DNA of 64,000 bases. It comes from an uncultured Sterolibacterium sp. (GTDB lineage: Bacteria > Pseudomonadota > Gammaproteobacteria > Burkholderiales > Rhodocyclaceae). The notes under the pieces are model-generated. The model did no database searches, was not told the origin of the DNA, and worked only from the letters and a program-made list of their open reading frames with translations. The DNA lies in assembly GCA_903832735.1 (NCBI GenBank), contig CAILCO010000039.1:35473-99472 (forward strand), read 5' to 3'. The translations under genes and the position numbers were made by a program. Below are positions 33,172-42,014 of this stretch, one piece after another; positions within the stretch are counted from its first letter, which is position 1; each line of letters starts with the position of its first letter.

Positions 33172-34647
33172 ATGAGACTATTTCCCATACGCGGCGGCAT
33201 CCATCCCGATTACCGCAAGGAACTGGCCAGCGAGCAGGCCATCGTTTCGCTGCCGATGCCGGCGACGCTGTACATTCCGCTGCAGCAACATATCGGCGCG
33301 CCGGCCGAGGCGCAGGTCGCGGCCGGCGACCTGGTGAAAAAGGGTCAGTTGATCGCCAGGAGCCAGGGCGCGGTGTCGGCGCCGCAGCACGCGCCGACCT
33401 CGGGCCGGATCAGCGCGGTGACCCTGGTCCCGGCGCCGCACCCTTCGGGTCTGGCGCAACTGACCATCATCCTGGAAGCCGACGGCCGCGACGAGTGGGG
33501 AGAACTGCCCGAAGCGATAGCCGATCCATTCGCGGCCCCGGCGCAAGCGATCAAGGACCGGGTCGCCGCTTCAGGCATCGTCGGCATGGGCGGCGCCGCC
33601 TTCCCCTCGGCGGTGAAACTGAACCTGGGCATCCAGCTCAAGCTGGACATCCTGCTGATCAACGGCGCCGAGTGCGAACCCTACCTGACCTGCGACGACC
33701 GCGTCATGCGCGAACATGCCGCAGAGGTGATCGACGGCGCGCGCATCATGGCCCATGCGCTGGGCGCACCGCGCGTCGTGGTGGCCATCGAGGACAACAA
33801 GCGGCAGGCGCTCGCAGCCATGAACAAGGCGGCGGCCGAGTACCCCAATGTCGCGGTGATCGCCGTGCCGGTGCAGTATCCGATGGGTTCGGAACGCCAT
33901 CTGACCCAGGCCATCACCGGACTTGAGACGCCGGCGAAGAAACTCACCGCCGACCTCGGCGTGGTCGTGCATAACGTCGCCACGGCGCGCGCCGTGCACG
34001 CGGCGGTGCGCTTCGGCCGGCCGCTGTTGTCGCGCGTGCTGACGGTGAGCGGCGGCGCCGTGCGCAACCCGAAAAACATCGAAGTGCCGATCGGCACGAA
34101 GGTAGCGGAACTGGTCGCCTTCTGCGGCGGCTTCAAGAGCGAACCCAGCCGCCTGGTCAATGGCGGCCCGATGATGGGCCAGCCCCTGCCCAGCCTGGAC
34201 GTGCCGGTGGTCAAGGGCACCTCGGGCATCCTCGCCCTGACCCCGGCCGAGGTCAATGATGCACAGGCCGGTCCCTGCATCCGTTGCGGCACCTGCGTCA
34301 CCATCTGTCCTTGCGGCTTGTCGCCGGTGGAGATGGCGGCCTTCATCCGCAAGGACAAGCTCGATGTCGCGGCCAGACTGGGCGTCCAGGATTGCGTTTC
34401 CTGCGGTAGCTGTTCCTGGATCTGCCCATCGCACATCCCGCTGGTGCACTATTTCAACTACGCCAAGGGCATGCTGATGGAGCAGAACCGCGAAGAGCGC
34501 AAGATCGAACGCACCAAGACGCTGGCCGAGGCACACGCCATCCGCCTCGAGCAGGCGGCCCTGGCGAAGAAAGCGGCCATGGACGCCAAGCTCGCAGCGG
34601 CCAAGGACAAGGCCAACGCCGTCGCCGAAGAGCAGGCCGGCGCATGA
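33172..34647 (+). CDS. rnfC: Rnf complex subunit C (NADH/FMN/Fe-S)
   Basis: Peripheral subunit of 491 aa that carries NAD(H) and FMN. It has GGIHPDYRKELA at the start, the glycine-rich SGIVGMGGAAFPSAVKL nucleotide-binding region, LLINGAECEPYLTCDDR, and two [4Fe-4S] motifs CIRCGTCVTICPCGL and CVSCGSCSWICPSHIP. The C-terminal ~50 residues form an Ala/Lys-rich helical tail, as in many proteobacterial RnfC. The last bases overlap the rnfD start (ATGA). Confidence 0.97.
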   Translation: MRLFPIRGGIHPDYRKELASEQAIVSLPMPATLYIPLQQHIGAPAEAQVAAGDLVKKGQLIARSQGAVSAPQHAPTSGRISAVTLVPAPHPSGLAQLTIILEADGRDEWGELPEAIADPFAAPAQAIKDRVAASGIVGMGGAAFPSAVKLNLGIQLKLDILLINGAECEPYLTCDDRVMREHAAEVIDGARIMAHALGAPRVVVAIEDNKRQALAAMNKAAAEYPNVAVIAVPVQYPMGSERHLTQAITGLETPAKKLTADLGVVVHNVATARAVHAAVRFGRPLLSRVLTVSGGAVRNPKNIEVPIGTKVAELVAFCGGFKSEPSRLVNGGPMMGQPLPSLDVPVVKGTSGILALTPAEVNDAQAGPCIRCGTCVTICPCGLSPVEMAAFIRKDKLDVAARLGVQDCVSCGSCSWICPSHIPLVHYFNYAKGMLMEQNREERKIERTKTLAEAHAIRLEQAALAKKAAMDAKLAAAKDKANAVAEEQAGA

Positions 34648-35729
34648 GTACCGTGACCCAGAGCAAGAGTGGGCCGTTCACCCATACGGACAACACCGTC
34701 CAAAAAACCATGACCACGGTGCTGTGGGCGCTCGTGCCGGCCACCCTGTGCAACCTGTACCTGTTCGGCTGGCCGGCGATCCTGCTCTTCGCGGTCACCG
34801 TCGGCGCCTGCTGTTTCGCCGAAGCGCTGTGCCTGATGCTCTCGGGGCGCTCGCCGACCTCGACCCTGGGCGACGGCTCGGCGGTGCTGACCGGATGGCT
34901 CCTGGCGATGAGCCTGCCGCCCTGGGCGCCCTGGTGGATAGGGGTGATCGGCGCGGTGTTCGCGATCCCGCTGGCCAAGCATGCCTATGGCGGTCTCGGC
35001 CAGAATGTCTTCAACCCGGCGATGGTGGCGCGCGTCGCGGTGCTGGTTTCCTTCCCGGTGATAATGACCGCCTGGGTTCTTCCGCACCCGCTGTTCTCGG
35101 CGGGCGCGCCGGGACTCATCGATTCTCTGGCCATCACCTTCGGCGGCAAACTGCCCGATACCATCAGCGCCGCCTCAGCCCTGGGCTACGTCAAGACCGA
35201 ACTATCGCGCGGCATTCCCGTGTCGCAGGCGATGCAGCACGTGCCCGATCTGATGGACATGGCCTTGGGCCAACGCGCCGGCAGCCTGGGCGAGACCTCG
35301 GCGCTACTGATTCTCGCCGGCGGCCTGTACATGATGTTCCGCCGCATCATCTCCTGGCACATCCCGCTCACCGTGATGGGCTCGATCTTCCTCATGGCCA
35401 CGCTGTTCCACGCTATCAATCCGGAGCGCTACACCAGCGGCCTGTTCCATCTGTTCTCGGGCGCGACTTTTCTCGGCGCCTTCTTCATCGCCACCGACTA
35501 TGTCACCTCGCCGGTCTCCAAGCTCGGCCAGTTGTGGTTCGGCATCGGCGTCGGCGTCCTGACCTGGACCATCCGCAACTTCGCCGGCTATCCGGAAGGC
35601 ATGGCCTTCGCGGTGCTGCTGATGAATTCGCTGACACCGATCATCGATCAATACACGCGTCCGCGCAGTTTCGGTCGCACGCGCCGCGGCGAACCTCTGC
35701 CGCTCGCTTCCAAGCCGGGGGTGAAATGA
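34644..35729 (+). CDS. rnfD: Rnf complex subunit D
   Basis: Membrane subunit of 361 aa related to NqrB. It has about nine hydrophobic helices, with NVFNPAMVARVAVLVSFP and the flavinylation region with a Thr in DGSAVLTGWLLAMSLPP, the likely covalent FMN site served by ApbE, and the C-terminal FIATDYVTSPVSKLGQLWFGIGVG. Overlapping start (34644) and stop (35727-35729) with its neighbours indicate tight translational coupling in the operon. Confidence 0.96.
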   Translation: MSTVTQSKSGPFTHTDNTVQKTMTTVLWALVPATLCNLYLFGWPAILLFAVTVGACCFAEALCLMLSGRSPTSTLGDGSAVLTGWLLAMSLPPWAPWWIGVIGAVFAIPLAKHAYGGLGQNVFNPAMVARVAVLVSFPVIMTAWVLPHPLFSAGAPGLIDSLAITFGGKLPDTISAASALGYVKTELSRGIPVSQAMQHVPDLMDMALGQRAGSLGETSALLILAGGLYMMFRRIISWHIPLTVMGSIFLMATLFHAINPERYTSGLFHLFSGATFLGAFFIATDYVTSPVSKLGQLWFGIGVGVLTWTIRNFAGYPEGMAFAVLLMNSLTPIIDQYTRPRSFGRTRRGEPLPLASKPGVK

Positions 35730-36325
35730 AAGACGGCACGATCAAGCACGCGACCATCCTCGGCGTCTTCTGTCTGGGCTTCGGCCTGGTCCTCGCGGTC
35801 ACCGACCGGCTCACCGTCGACGCCATCAAGGAACGCGCCATGGAGGACCGGCTGAACTCGCTGGCCCAGGTGATCCCGGCCGGAATCCACGACAACAACC
35901 CGGTCACCGATGCCATCGACATGAAGAACGAACAGGGCGAGGAGGTGACGATCTATCGCGCCATGAAGGCCGGCCAGGTTACCGGCGTCGCCTACGAAGT
36001 GCATGGCACGGGCTATGGCGGTCCGGTCCGGCTAATGCTAGGCCTCGATGCCGAAGGCCATATCCTCGGCGTGCGCGTCACGGCGCACAAGGAAACGCCG
36101 GGGCTGGGCGACAAGATCGAGGAAAAGAAGAGCGGCTGGATACTCAAATTCACCGGCCTGTTCCTCGGCAATCCGCCGGCGGACAAGTGGAAGGTGAAGA
36201 AGGACGGTGGCCAGTTCGACCAGTTCGCCGGCGCCACCATCACTCCGCGCGGTGTGGTGGCTGCGGTGCGCGGCGGGCTGGAATTCTTCGCCGCCAACAA
36301 GACGAAAATGATGGGGGCGAAATAA
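35726..36325 (+). CDS. rnfG: Rnf complex subunit G (FMN-binding)
   Basis: Subunit of 199 aa with an N-terminal membrane helix (TILGVFCLGFGLVLAVT) and a periplasmic FMN-binding domain. The covalent FMN site is the Thr of FAGATITPRGV; a typical family motif is (S/T)GAT-(S/T)S, so the residues around Thr differ slightly (A-G-A-T-I-T-P). Also seen is GYGGPVRLMLGLDAEG and HKETPGLGDKIEE. ATG 35726 overlaps the rnfD stop, and the stop overlaps the rnfE start by one base. Confidence 0.95.
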   Translation: MKDGTIKHATILGVFCLGFGLVLAVTDRLTVDAIKERAMEDRLNSLAQVIPAGIHDNNPVTDAIDMKNEQGEEVTIYRAMKAGQVTGVAYEVHGTGYGGPVRLMLGLDAEGHILGVRVTAHKETPGLGDKIEEKKSGWILKFTGLFLGNPPADKWKVKKDGGQFDQFAGATITPRGVVAAVRGGLEFFAANKTKMMGAK

Positions 36326-36996
36326 TGGCGACCGATTATCAGCGCATCGTCAAGGACGGGCTGTGGGACAACAACGGCGTGCTTTGCATGCTCCTCGGCA
36401 TGTGTCCGACCATGGCCATGACCACCAGCGCCACCAACGGTCTGGGCATGGGCCTGGCGACCGCCGTGGTCATGGCCGCATCAAACCTGCTGGTGGCCTT
36501 GTTCCGCGACAGGATCACGCAGGAGGTCAGGATCCCCGTCTATATCCTGATCGTTGCCGCGATGGTGACTCTGGTCGATCTGACCATGAACGCCTGGATG
36601 CACGAACTGTACAAGGTGCTCGGCCTGTTCATCGCGCTGATCGTCTCGAACTGCCTGCCGCTCGCCCGCCTCGAGGCCTTCGCCTCCAAGGAGCCGGTGC
36701 TGAACTCCCTGCTCGACGGCATCTTCATGGGCCTGGGCTTCACCATCTCGCTGACCGTGATCGGTGCGGTGCGCGAGATCATCGGTTCGGGCACGCTGTT
36801 CGCCGATGCCTCGCTGCTGCTCGGCCCGGCATTCAAGTTCCTCGAAATGCGCATCCTGCCGGAGGATACCGGCGTGCTGGTGATGATCCTGCCGCCGGGC
36901 GGATTCCTGGTCGCGGGTCTGCTCGTCGTCGCCAAGCGCATCCTCGACGTCCGCGCCGGCAAGGGCATACAGATGGCCGGCGCCCACAGTGTTTAA
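36325..36996 (+). CDS. rnfE: Rnf complex subunit E
   Basis: Membrane subunit of 223 aa with six helices, homologous to RnfA but inverted in topology. Conserved pieces are DGLWDNNGVLCMLLGMCPTMAMTTSATNGLGM at the N-terminus (Cys region), IVSNCLPLARLEAFASKEP in the centre and DGIFMGLGFTISLTVIGAVREIIG. With RnfA it holds the membrane [2Fe-2S] cluster. The gene is followed by rnfH rather than nth. Confidence 0.96.
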   Translation: MATDYQRIVKDGLWDNNGVLCMLLGMCPTMAMTTSATNGLGMGLATAVVMAASNLLVALFRDRITQEVRIPVYILIVAAMVTLVDLTMNAWMHELYKVLGLFIALIVSNCLPLARLEAFASKEPVLNSLLDGIFMGLGFTISLTVIGAVREIIGSGTLFADASLLLGPAFKFLEMRILPEDTGVLVMILPPGGFLVAGLLVVAKRILDVRAGKGIQMAGAHSV

Positions 36997-37005
36997 GGAA
37001 TGGGC

Positions 37006-37296
37006 ATGAAAATCTCAGTCGCATACGGCAACACGCGCCGCCAGGCCTGGCTCAACATCGAGGTCGATGAGGCCGCGACGGTCAAGGAGGCGATAGAGCG
37101 CTCGGGAATACTCAGACAGTTTCCCGAGATCGACCTGGCGAAGAACAAGGTCGGCATCTACGGCAAGATCGTGGCCCTGGAAGCCGGTCTCGCCGACGGC
37201 GATCGCGTGGAAATCTACGCGCCGCTGACGGTCGATCCGAAGACGGTGAAAACCAAGAAAGCCAAGGCCGGGGAAAGCGCCACGACGGAAGCCTAA
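37006..37296 (+). CDS. rnfH: RnfH-family ubiquitin-fold protein
   Basis: Small protein of 96 aa, UPF0125/RnfH family, with a beta-grasp pattern: KISVAYGNTRRQAWLNIEVD, ATVKEAIERSGIL, and VGIYGKIVALEAGLADGDRVEIYAPL. RnfH genes occur either in rnf operons or beside the RatA toxin gene; the biochemical role is undefined. ATG 37006 has AAGGA 7 nt upstream; ATG 37000 would leave no gap to it. This is the last gene of the operon. Confidence 0.93.
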   Translation: MKISVAYGNTRRQAWLNIEVDEAATVKEAIERSGILRQFPEIDLAKNKVGIYGKIVALEAGLADGDRVEIYAPLTVDPKTVKTKKAKAGESATTEA

Positions 37297-37317
37297 TGCC
37301 CGAAGTTGTCTGAAAGA

Positions 37318-37349
37318 CCACCCAGGGCACTTGTGCCGCGAAGCAGGTG
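37318..37349 (-). repeat. Short hairpin repeat directly after the thioesterase stop, copy 1
   Basis: Read on the minus strand, the TAA stop of the thioesterase is followed at once by CACCTGCTTC-GCG-GGCACAAGTGCC-CTGGGT. GGCAC-AA-GTGCC is a hairpin. The same block follows the stop codon of the NYN gene at 47811. It may act as a terminator or mRNA end; there is no strong T-run. Confidence 0.65.
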
Positions 37350-37742
37350 TTAGGGCAACAACTCGCGCTTGCTGCCGTCGAGGTTGGTCGCGACATAAGT
37401 CAGGGTCGCCTCGGTGACCTTGACCACCACGGGGTCCGCTGGGTGCCGCTCGGCGTACACCTGGACATCGACGGTGATCGAGGTGCGGCCGACACGGATC
37501 ACCTCGGCATAGAAGCTCACCACATCGCCAACCGAAATCGGCTGCTTGAACTGGAAGGCATTCACCGCGACGGTCGCGATACGGCCGCGTGCCCGCTTCA
37601 TCGCGGCGAAGCCGCCGGCGATATCCACCTGGGACATCACCCAGCCGCCGAAGATGTCGCCGGAGGCATTGACGTCCGCGGGCATCGGCACCACGCGCAG
37701 GGTCGGCTGGATGTCCGGCAGGCTGAGTTTCTCTCCGTTCAT
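37350..37742 (-). CDS. yciA: YciA-type acyl-CoA thioesterase
   Basis: Hotdog-fold hydrolase of 130 aa that cleaves acyl-CoAs to free acid and CoA. It has TLRVVPMPADVNASGDIFGGWVMSQVDIAGG, recognised by the PADxNxxGDxFGGWxMxxxD pattern of YciA with the catalytic Asp, then VGDVVSFYAEVIRVGRTSI. It is a convergent neighbour of rnfH and has a GAGGAAA ribosome site. Substrate range in the family is broad. Confidence 0.92.
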   Translation of the reverse strand: MNGEKLSLPDIQPTLRVVPMPADVNASGDIFGGWVMSQVDIAGGFAAMKRARGRIATVAVNAFQFKQPISVGDVVSFYAEVIRVGRTSITVDVQVYAERHPADPVVVKVTEATLTYVATNLDGSKRELLP

Positions 37743-37799
37743 GCTGTTTCCTCAAGGTCTGTTGCGGTCCCCATGATAAAGCCCGGCCGCGTCTCTTGA

Positions 37800-37886
37800 T
37801 AGCAGTCTGTCGGACTTTCCACGCGGGATGCGTTGCATCCGGATTTACCTTCGTCGCACCTACGGGGAAAGTCCGACAGGCTGCTA
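37800..37886. repeat. 87-bp inverted-repeat (hairpin/MITE-like) element
   Basis: Arms TAGCAGTCTGTCGGACTTTCC (37800-37820) and its complement at 37866-37886 match at 20 of 21 positions, around a 45-bp centre with a smaller stem (GGATGCGTTGCATCC). It is non-coding, between the thioesterase and the ABC exporter, and its right arm lies just before the putative -10 of the exporter. The size and terminal symmetry resemble a REP/MITE-type element; no target duplication was identified. Confidence 0.75.
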
Positions 37887-37899
37887 GAGTCGCGCCTGA

Positions 37900-37905
37900 T
37901 AGAAT
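37900..37905 (+). promoter_or_regulatory. Putative -10 element next to the ABC exporter start
   Basis: TAGAAT at 37900-37905 lies 6 nt before the ATG at 37912, the same spacing as at 16892/16904. No Shine-Dalgarno is apparent (CGCGCC precedes ATG). A leaderless mRNA is possible. The -35 region would fall in the right arm of the inverted-repeat element. Confidence 0.4.
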
Positions 37906-37911
37906 CGCGCC

Positions 37912-39789
37912 ATGCGCAGAAGCCAACACGCCGCCACCCTGCCGGGTCCGGCCCCGAAAGATCGCCACGACTGGCAAACCGTCAAGACGCTGATTCCCTA
38001 CCTGTGGGCCTGGAAGGGTCGCGTCATCTTCGCCCTGGTCTGCCTGATCGGTGCCAAGCTCGCCAACGTCGCCGTGCCCCTGGTGTTCAAGGGGATCATC
38101 GACACCTTAGGGCTGCCTGCGGAAAAAGAGCTCATGCTGGTGCCGCTCGGCCTCCTGGCGGCCTACGGCGCGCTGCGCTTTTCCACCTCGCTGTTCACCG
38201 AAATGCGCGAACTGCTGTTCGCGCGGGTGACGCAGCAGGCGGTGCGCGCCATCGCCCTGCAGGTGTTCGAACACCTGCATGCACTGTCCCTGCGCTTCCA
38301 TCTCGAACGCCAGACCGGGGGGCTGACCCGCGACATCGAACGCGGCACGCGCGCCATCGGCTCGCTGATCAGCTATACGCTCTACTCGATCCTGCCGACG
38401 CTGGTGGAAATTGCGCTGGTGCTGGGCGTCCTGGCCTACAAGTACGAATGGGGGTTCGTCCTGATCACCGTCGCCGCCCTGACCATCTACATCGCGTTCA
38501 CTGTGATCGTCACCAACTGGCGCACCCACCTGCGCCGCGAGGCCAACGAACTGGATTCGGCGGCGAATATCCGCGCCGTCGACAGCCTGCTCAACTACGA
38601 GACGGTCAAGTATTTCAACAACGAGGCTTACGAGGCGCAGCGCTACGACCTGCAACTGCAGAAGTGGGAAGCCGCCCAGGTAAGGAGCCAACGCTCGCTG
38701 TCCTTCCTCAATCTCGGCCAGGCGCTGATCATCTCCTTCGCCGTGGCGCTGATGATGTGGCGGGCGGCGACGGGCGTGGCCGGGGGCAGCATGACGGTGG
38801 GCGACATTGTGCTGGTCAACGCCTTCCTGATCCAGCTCTACATACCGCTCAACTTCCTCGGCGTACTCTACCGAGAGATCCGCCAATCGCTCACCGACAT
38901 CGAGCGGATGTTCACTCTATTGCGACAACATCGCGAAGTGCAGGATGCCCCCGATGCGCGACAGCTCAGAGCCGGCCCCTGCGCCGTCGCCTTCACTCAT
39001 GTCAGCTTCGGCTACGACGGCAAACGGCAGATCCTGTTCGATGTGGACTTCACCATTCCCGCCGGCAAGACGGTGGCGGTGGTCGGCCACAGCGGTTCGG
39101 GGAAATCCACCCTGGCGCGCCTGCTCTATCGCTTCTACGATGTAGCCGGCGGCGCCATCCGCATCAACGGCTCGGACATCCGGGCGCTGACCCAGTCGTC
39201 CCTGCGCGCCAATATCGGCATAGTGCCGCAGGACACGGTGCTGTTCAACGACACGCTGTACTACAACATCCAGTACGGCCGGCCCGAGGCCAGCCACGAG
39301 GAGGTGATCGGTGCCGCCCGCGCCGCGCAGTTGCACGAATTCATAGCGCGTCTACCCGACGGCTATCAGACCAGCGTCGGCGAGCGCGGCCTGAAACTCT
39401 CGGGCGGCGAGAAGCAGCGAGTCGCCATCGCCCGGGCGCTCTTGAAGAACCCGCCTATCCTGATCTTCGACGAAGCCACCTCGGCGCTCGACTCCAAGAC
39501 CGAGCAGGCGATCCAGGCCCAACTCGAACAGGTGGCGGTCGGCCATACCACGCTGGTCATCGCCCACCGCTTGTCGACGGTAATGAATGCCGACGAGATC
39601 CTGGTCCTCGATCAGGGCCGCATCATCGAGCGCGGCAGCCACCGCTCGCTGCTGGAAATAGGTGGCACCTACGCCCAGATGTGGGCGCTGCAGCAACAGC
39701 AGGATGAAGCGAAACCCGAAGACGAAACAGTGGTTCCGGCGTCGGCGGTCATTCCGCCGCGCGGGGATGGCGTAGGCGCAGCGAACTGA
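37912..39789 (+). CDS. Atm1/HMT1-type ABC exporter (fused permease and ATPase)
   Basis: Half-transporter of 625 aa that would act as a homodimer in the inner membrane. The N-terminal ~330 residues have six membrane helices with RFHLERQTGGLTRDIERGTRAIG and NYETVKYFNNEAYE, both typical of the ABCB7/Atm1 branch, which exports glutathione- or thiol-linked compounds and heavy metals. The ATPase has Walker A GHSGSGKST, signature [16 protein letters not shown], Walker B ILIFDEATSALD and the switch His in IAHRLST. The 3' end overlaps the convergent MFS gene by 41 bp. Exact substrate is unknown. Confidence 0.92.
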   Translation: MRRSQHAATLPGPAPKDRHDWQTVKTLIPYLWAWKGRVIFALVCLIGAKLANVAVPLVFKGIIDTLGLPAEKELMLVPLGLLAAYGALRFSTSLFTEMRELLFARVTQQAVRAIALQVFEHLHALSLRFHLERQTGGLTRDIERGTRAIGSLISYTLYSILPTLVEIALVLGVLAYKYEWGFVLITVAALTIYIAFTVIVTNWRTHLRREANELDSAANIRAVDSLLNYETVKYFNNEAYEAQRYDLQLQKWEAAQVRSQRSLSFLNLGQALIISFAVALMMWRAATGVAGGSMTVGDIVLVNAFLIQLYIPLNFLGVLYREIRQSLTDIERMFTLLRQHREVQDAPDARQLRAGPCAVAFTHVSFGYDGKRQILFDVDFTIPAGKTVAVVGHSGSGKSTLARLLYRFYDVAGGAIRINGSDIRALTQSSLRANIGIVPQDTVLFNDTLYYNIQYGRPEASHEEVIGAARAAQLHEFIARLPDGYQTSVGERGLKLSGGEKQRVAIARALLKNPPILIFDEATSALDSKTEQAIQAQLEQVAVGHTTLVIAHRLSTVMNADEILVLDQGRIIERGSHRSLLEIGGTYAQMWALQQQQDEAKPEDETVVPASAVIPPRGDGVGAAN

Positions 39790-41149
39790 AGGTGCCGCCC
39801 GCCGCCGAGAAGCAGGAAGCCAGAGCCAGCGCGATGATCGGACCGTGTCCATTGTGGGCATTGGCGAAACTGAAGATGATGGCCAGGATCACCGCGCCGA
39901 TGGCCTGTCCCGTCAGCCGCGCCGTCCCGAGCATGCCGCTGGCGCCGCCGGAACGATGCTGCGGCGCCGTGGTGACGATGGTGTGGTTGTTGGGCGACTG
40001 GAACATGCCGAAGCCGATACCGCACAACACCATGCGCCAGACGATATCGGCATTTGCCGGCGCGTCCGGCAACAGGGCCAGCAGGGCCAGGCCCGCAGCC
40101 ATAATCCCCAGGCCGATTCCGCCGAGCAGCCCGTCCGGATAACGGCCGATCAAGCGGCCGACGATAGGCGACACGACCACGGTGGCGATAGGCCAGGCGG
40201 TGATCAGCAATCCCGCCTGTATGGGCGTGCGGCCATAACCGTCGAGCATCAGGAAAGGCAGCGCGATGTAGGTCAGGGTCTGCGCCGCAAAGGCCGTGAT
40301 CGAGGTGCCCATCGACAGGGCAAACACCGGAATGCGCAGCAAATCCACGGGAAACAGCGGCACCGGCTGAATCAGTTGCCGGCGCACGTAGATCACGCCC
40401 ACCACCACGCCGACGGCGAGCAGGGCAACGCCGCTGACCAAAGCGGGAGAGGTCGCGCCCTGGCCGGCGCCGGTGCCCAGCGTATCGACGCCCAGAAACA
40501 GCAGGCTGAACATCAGGGCGTTGAGCGCCACATCGACCCACAACAGCCTGGCCCCGACTGCGGGCCCCGGAGGATTGTGCGGCAATGCGCGAAACCCCAG
40601 CCACAGGACCACCACGCCCAGCGGCAGGTTCAGGGCAAACAGCCACGGCCATGAAGCAACCGAAAGGATGGCCGCGGCCACCGATGGCCCGGCGACGGAG
40701 GCAGCGGCCGCCACCAGCGAATTGATGGCAATGCCGCGGCCGAGCATGCGTCTGGGGTAGATCAGGCTCACCAGCGCGGTATTCACCGACATGATGCCGG
40801 CCGCGCCCAGTCCCTGGATGGCGCGCGCAGCGGCCAGGAGCGGCATGGAGTCGGCCAGGGTGCAGCCTAGAGATGCCGCGGTGAAGAACGCCAGTCCGGA
40901 CAGATAGACGCGTCGGTAGCCGACCCGATCGCCGAGGTTGGCAAACGGCAGCAGAAAGGCCAGCGTGGCCACCTGGTAGGCATTGACGACCCAGACCGCT
41001 TGCGCTGCGCTGGCATGCAAATCGCGCGCGATACCGGGCAAGGCCAGATTGACGATGGTGCCATCGAGTATCGATACCGCAATGCCGAGAATGATGACCG
41101 CCATGGCGCGGTAGCGTGCGGGTGGGGGAAGACCGTCCTCTACAAACAT
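39749..41149 (-). CDS. MFS drug-efflux transporter, DHA2 (14-helix) family
   Basis: Proton-driven exporter of 466 aa with about 14 hydrophobic helices. The family pattern is clear: ISILDGTIVNLALPGIARDL (motif D1), WVVNAYQVATLAFLLPFANLGDRVGYRRVYL (motif A), ARAIQGLGAAGIM, and the motif C-like SLVAAAASVAGPSVAAAIL. Likely expels toxic hydrophobic compounds; specificity cannot be read from sequence. It converges on the ABC exporter and overlaps its end. Confidence 0.9.
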   Translation of the reverse strand: MFVEDGLPPPARYRAMAVIILGIAVSILDGTIVNLALPGIARDLHASAAQAVWVVNAYQVATLAFLLPFANLGDRVGYRRVYLSGLAFFTAASLGCTLADSMPLLAAARAIQGLGAAGIMSVNTALVSLIYPRRMLGRGIAINSLVAAAASVAGPSVAAAILSVASWPWLFALNLPLGVVVLWLGFRALPHNPPGPAVGARLLWVDVALNALMFSLLFLGVDTLGTGAGQGATSPALVSGVALLAVGVVVGVIYVRRQLIQPVPLFPVDLLRIPVFALSMGTSITAFAAQTLTYIALPFLMLDGYGRTPIQAGLLITAWPIATVVVSPIVGRLIGRYPDGLLGGIGLGIMAAGLALLALLPDAPANADIVWRMVLCGIGFGMFQSPNNHTIVTTAPQHRSGGASGMLGTARLTGQAIGAVILAIIFSFANAHNGHGPIIALALASCFSAAGGTFSSLRLRHPRAAE

Positions 41150-41388
41150 GGAAACTGAGGGACTCGCCTTGCGGCGCGCCCTTGATTAATTGTGCAGCAG
41201 CGGAAGCAAGGACAACCGAGGGCAGTCGAGGTTAACGATAAGGACCGAACTCGTCGCGGGGCATGATTCTACCTTCTGAAGTGAGCTAAGTCGTGACAAT
41301 TTTGTACGTTATTCCTGAGCAATGGGTTACCTTCCGCAGGCAGAATGGCGGCTTCAATCGAGTGCTCATCGACAATAAAGGGGACAAC

Positions 41389-42006
41389 ATGAAACGCATA
41401 TCCGTCATCACTATGGGCTTGCTGCTGGTTGCGCTCACCGTTTTCGGCTGCGCCAGCCAACCCTCCGGTTCGGACTGGGTCACGCTGATTGATGGCGACA
41501 AGGGCCTGGAGAACTGGAAGCGCATCGGCGACGCCAACTGGCGCAGCGAGGGCGGCGCCATCGTGGCCGACAAGGGCAAGGGCGGCTTCCTCGTCTCGAA
41601 GGACTCCTACAAGGATTTCGAGATCTACGCCGAGTTCTGGGCTGAGTCCGATACCAACAGCGGCATCTTCCTCCGCGGCTCCGATCCCGCCCAGGTCACC
41701 TCCGAAAATGCCTACGAAGTGAATATCTGGGACATCCGTCCGGACCCGAGTTATGCCACGGCCGCGATCGTCAATGTCGCCGCGGTGCCGGTACCCATCG
41801 TCTATAAGGCCGGAGGCCGGTGGAACACCTTCGAGATCTCCGCGAAGGGTGCGGAGCTGGCCGTCAAGTTCAACGGGGTCGTCACCGCCCGCGCGCAGAA
41901 CAACCTGCATGCCAGCGGGCCGTTCGCACTGCAATTTGGTGTCGGCGTCAAAGGCGCCGCCAGCGGCCCGATCAAGTGGCGCAAGGTGCAGATCAGGTCG
42001 CTGTAG
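41389..42006 (+). CDS. DUF1080 (3-keto-disaccharide hydrolase-like) lipoprotein
   Basis: Exported lipoprotein of 205 aa. Start ATG 41389 follows AAAGGGG. The signal peptide ends in a lipobox (L-T-V-F-G-C). The rest is one jelly-roll domain of the DUF1080 type: SDWVTLIDGDKGLENWKRIGDANWRSEGGAIVADKG, DFEIYAEFWAESDTNSGIFLRG and YKAGGRWNTFEISAKGAELAVKFNGV, recognised from GLENWK, NSGIFLRG and WNTFEI. Family members bind or cleave 3-keto sugars. It converges with the PQQ dehydrogenase gene, ends 8 bp apart. Confidence 0.85.
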   Translation: MKRISVITMGLLLVALTVFGCASQPSGSDWVTLIDGDKGLENWKRIGDANWRSEGGAIVADKGKGGFLVSKDSYKDFEIYAEFWAESDTNSGIFLRGSDPAQVTSENAYEVNIWDIRPDPSYATAAIVNVAAVPVPIVYKAGGRWNTFEISAKGAELAVKFNGVVTARAQNNLHASGPFALQFGVGVKGAASGPIKWRKVQIRSL

Positions 42007-42014
42007 CGCGGCCT

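Noticed and set aside
35727..36325. A 533-codon frame from 34724 that includes RnfG at its end
   Set aside because: Only the last ~200 codons match a family (RnfG from ATG 35726); the upstream part is an out-of-frame shadow of rnfD.
30489..37296. Reading the membrane operon as Nqr
   Set aside because: The order A-B-C-D-G-E, the ferredoxin-type RnfB and the RnfC cluster motifs are specific to Rnf; no NqrF-type flavoprotein is present.
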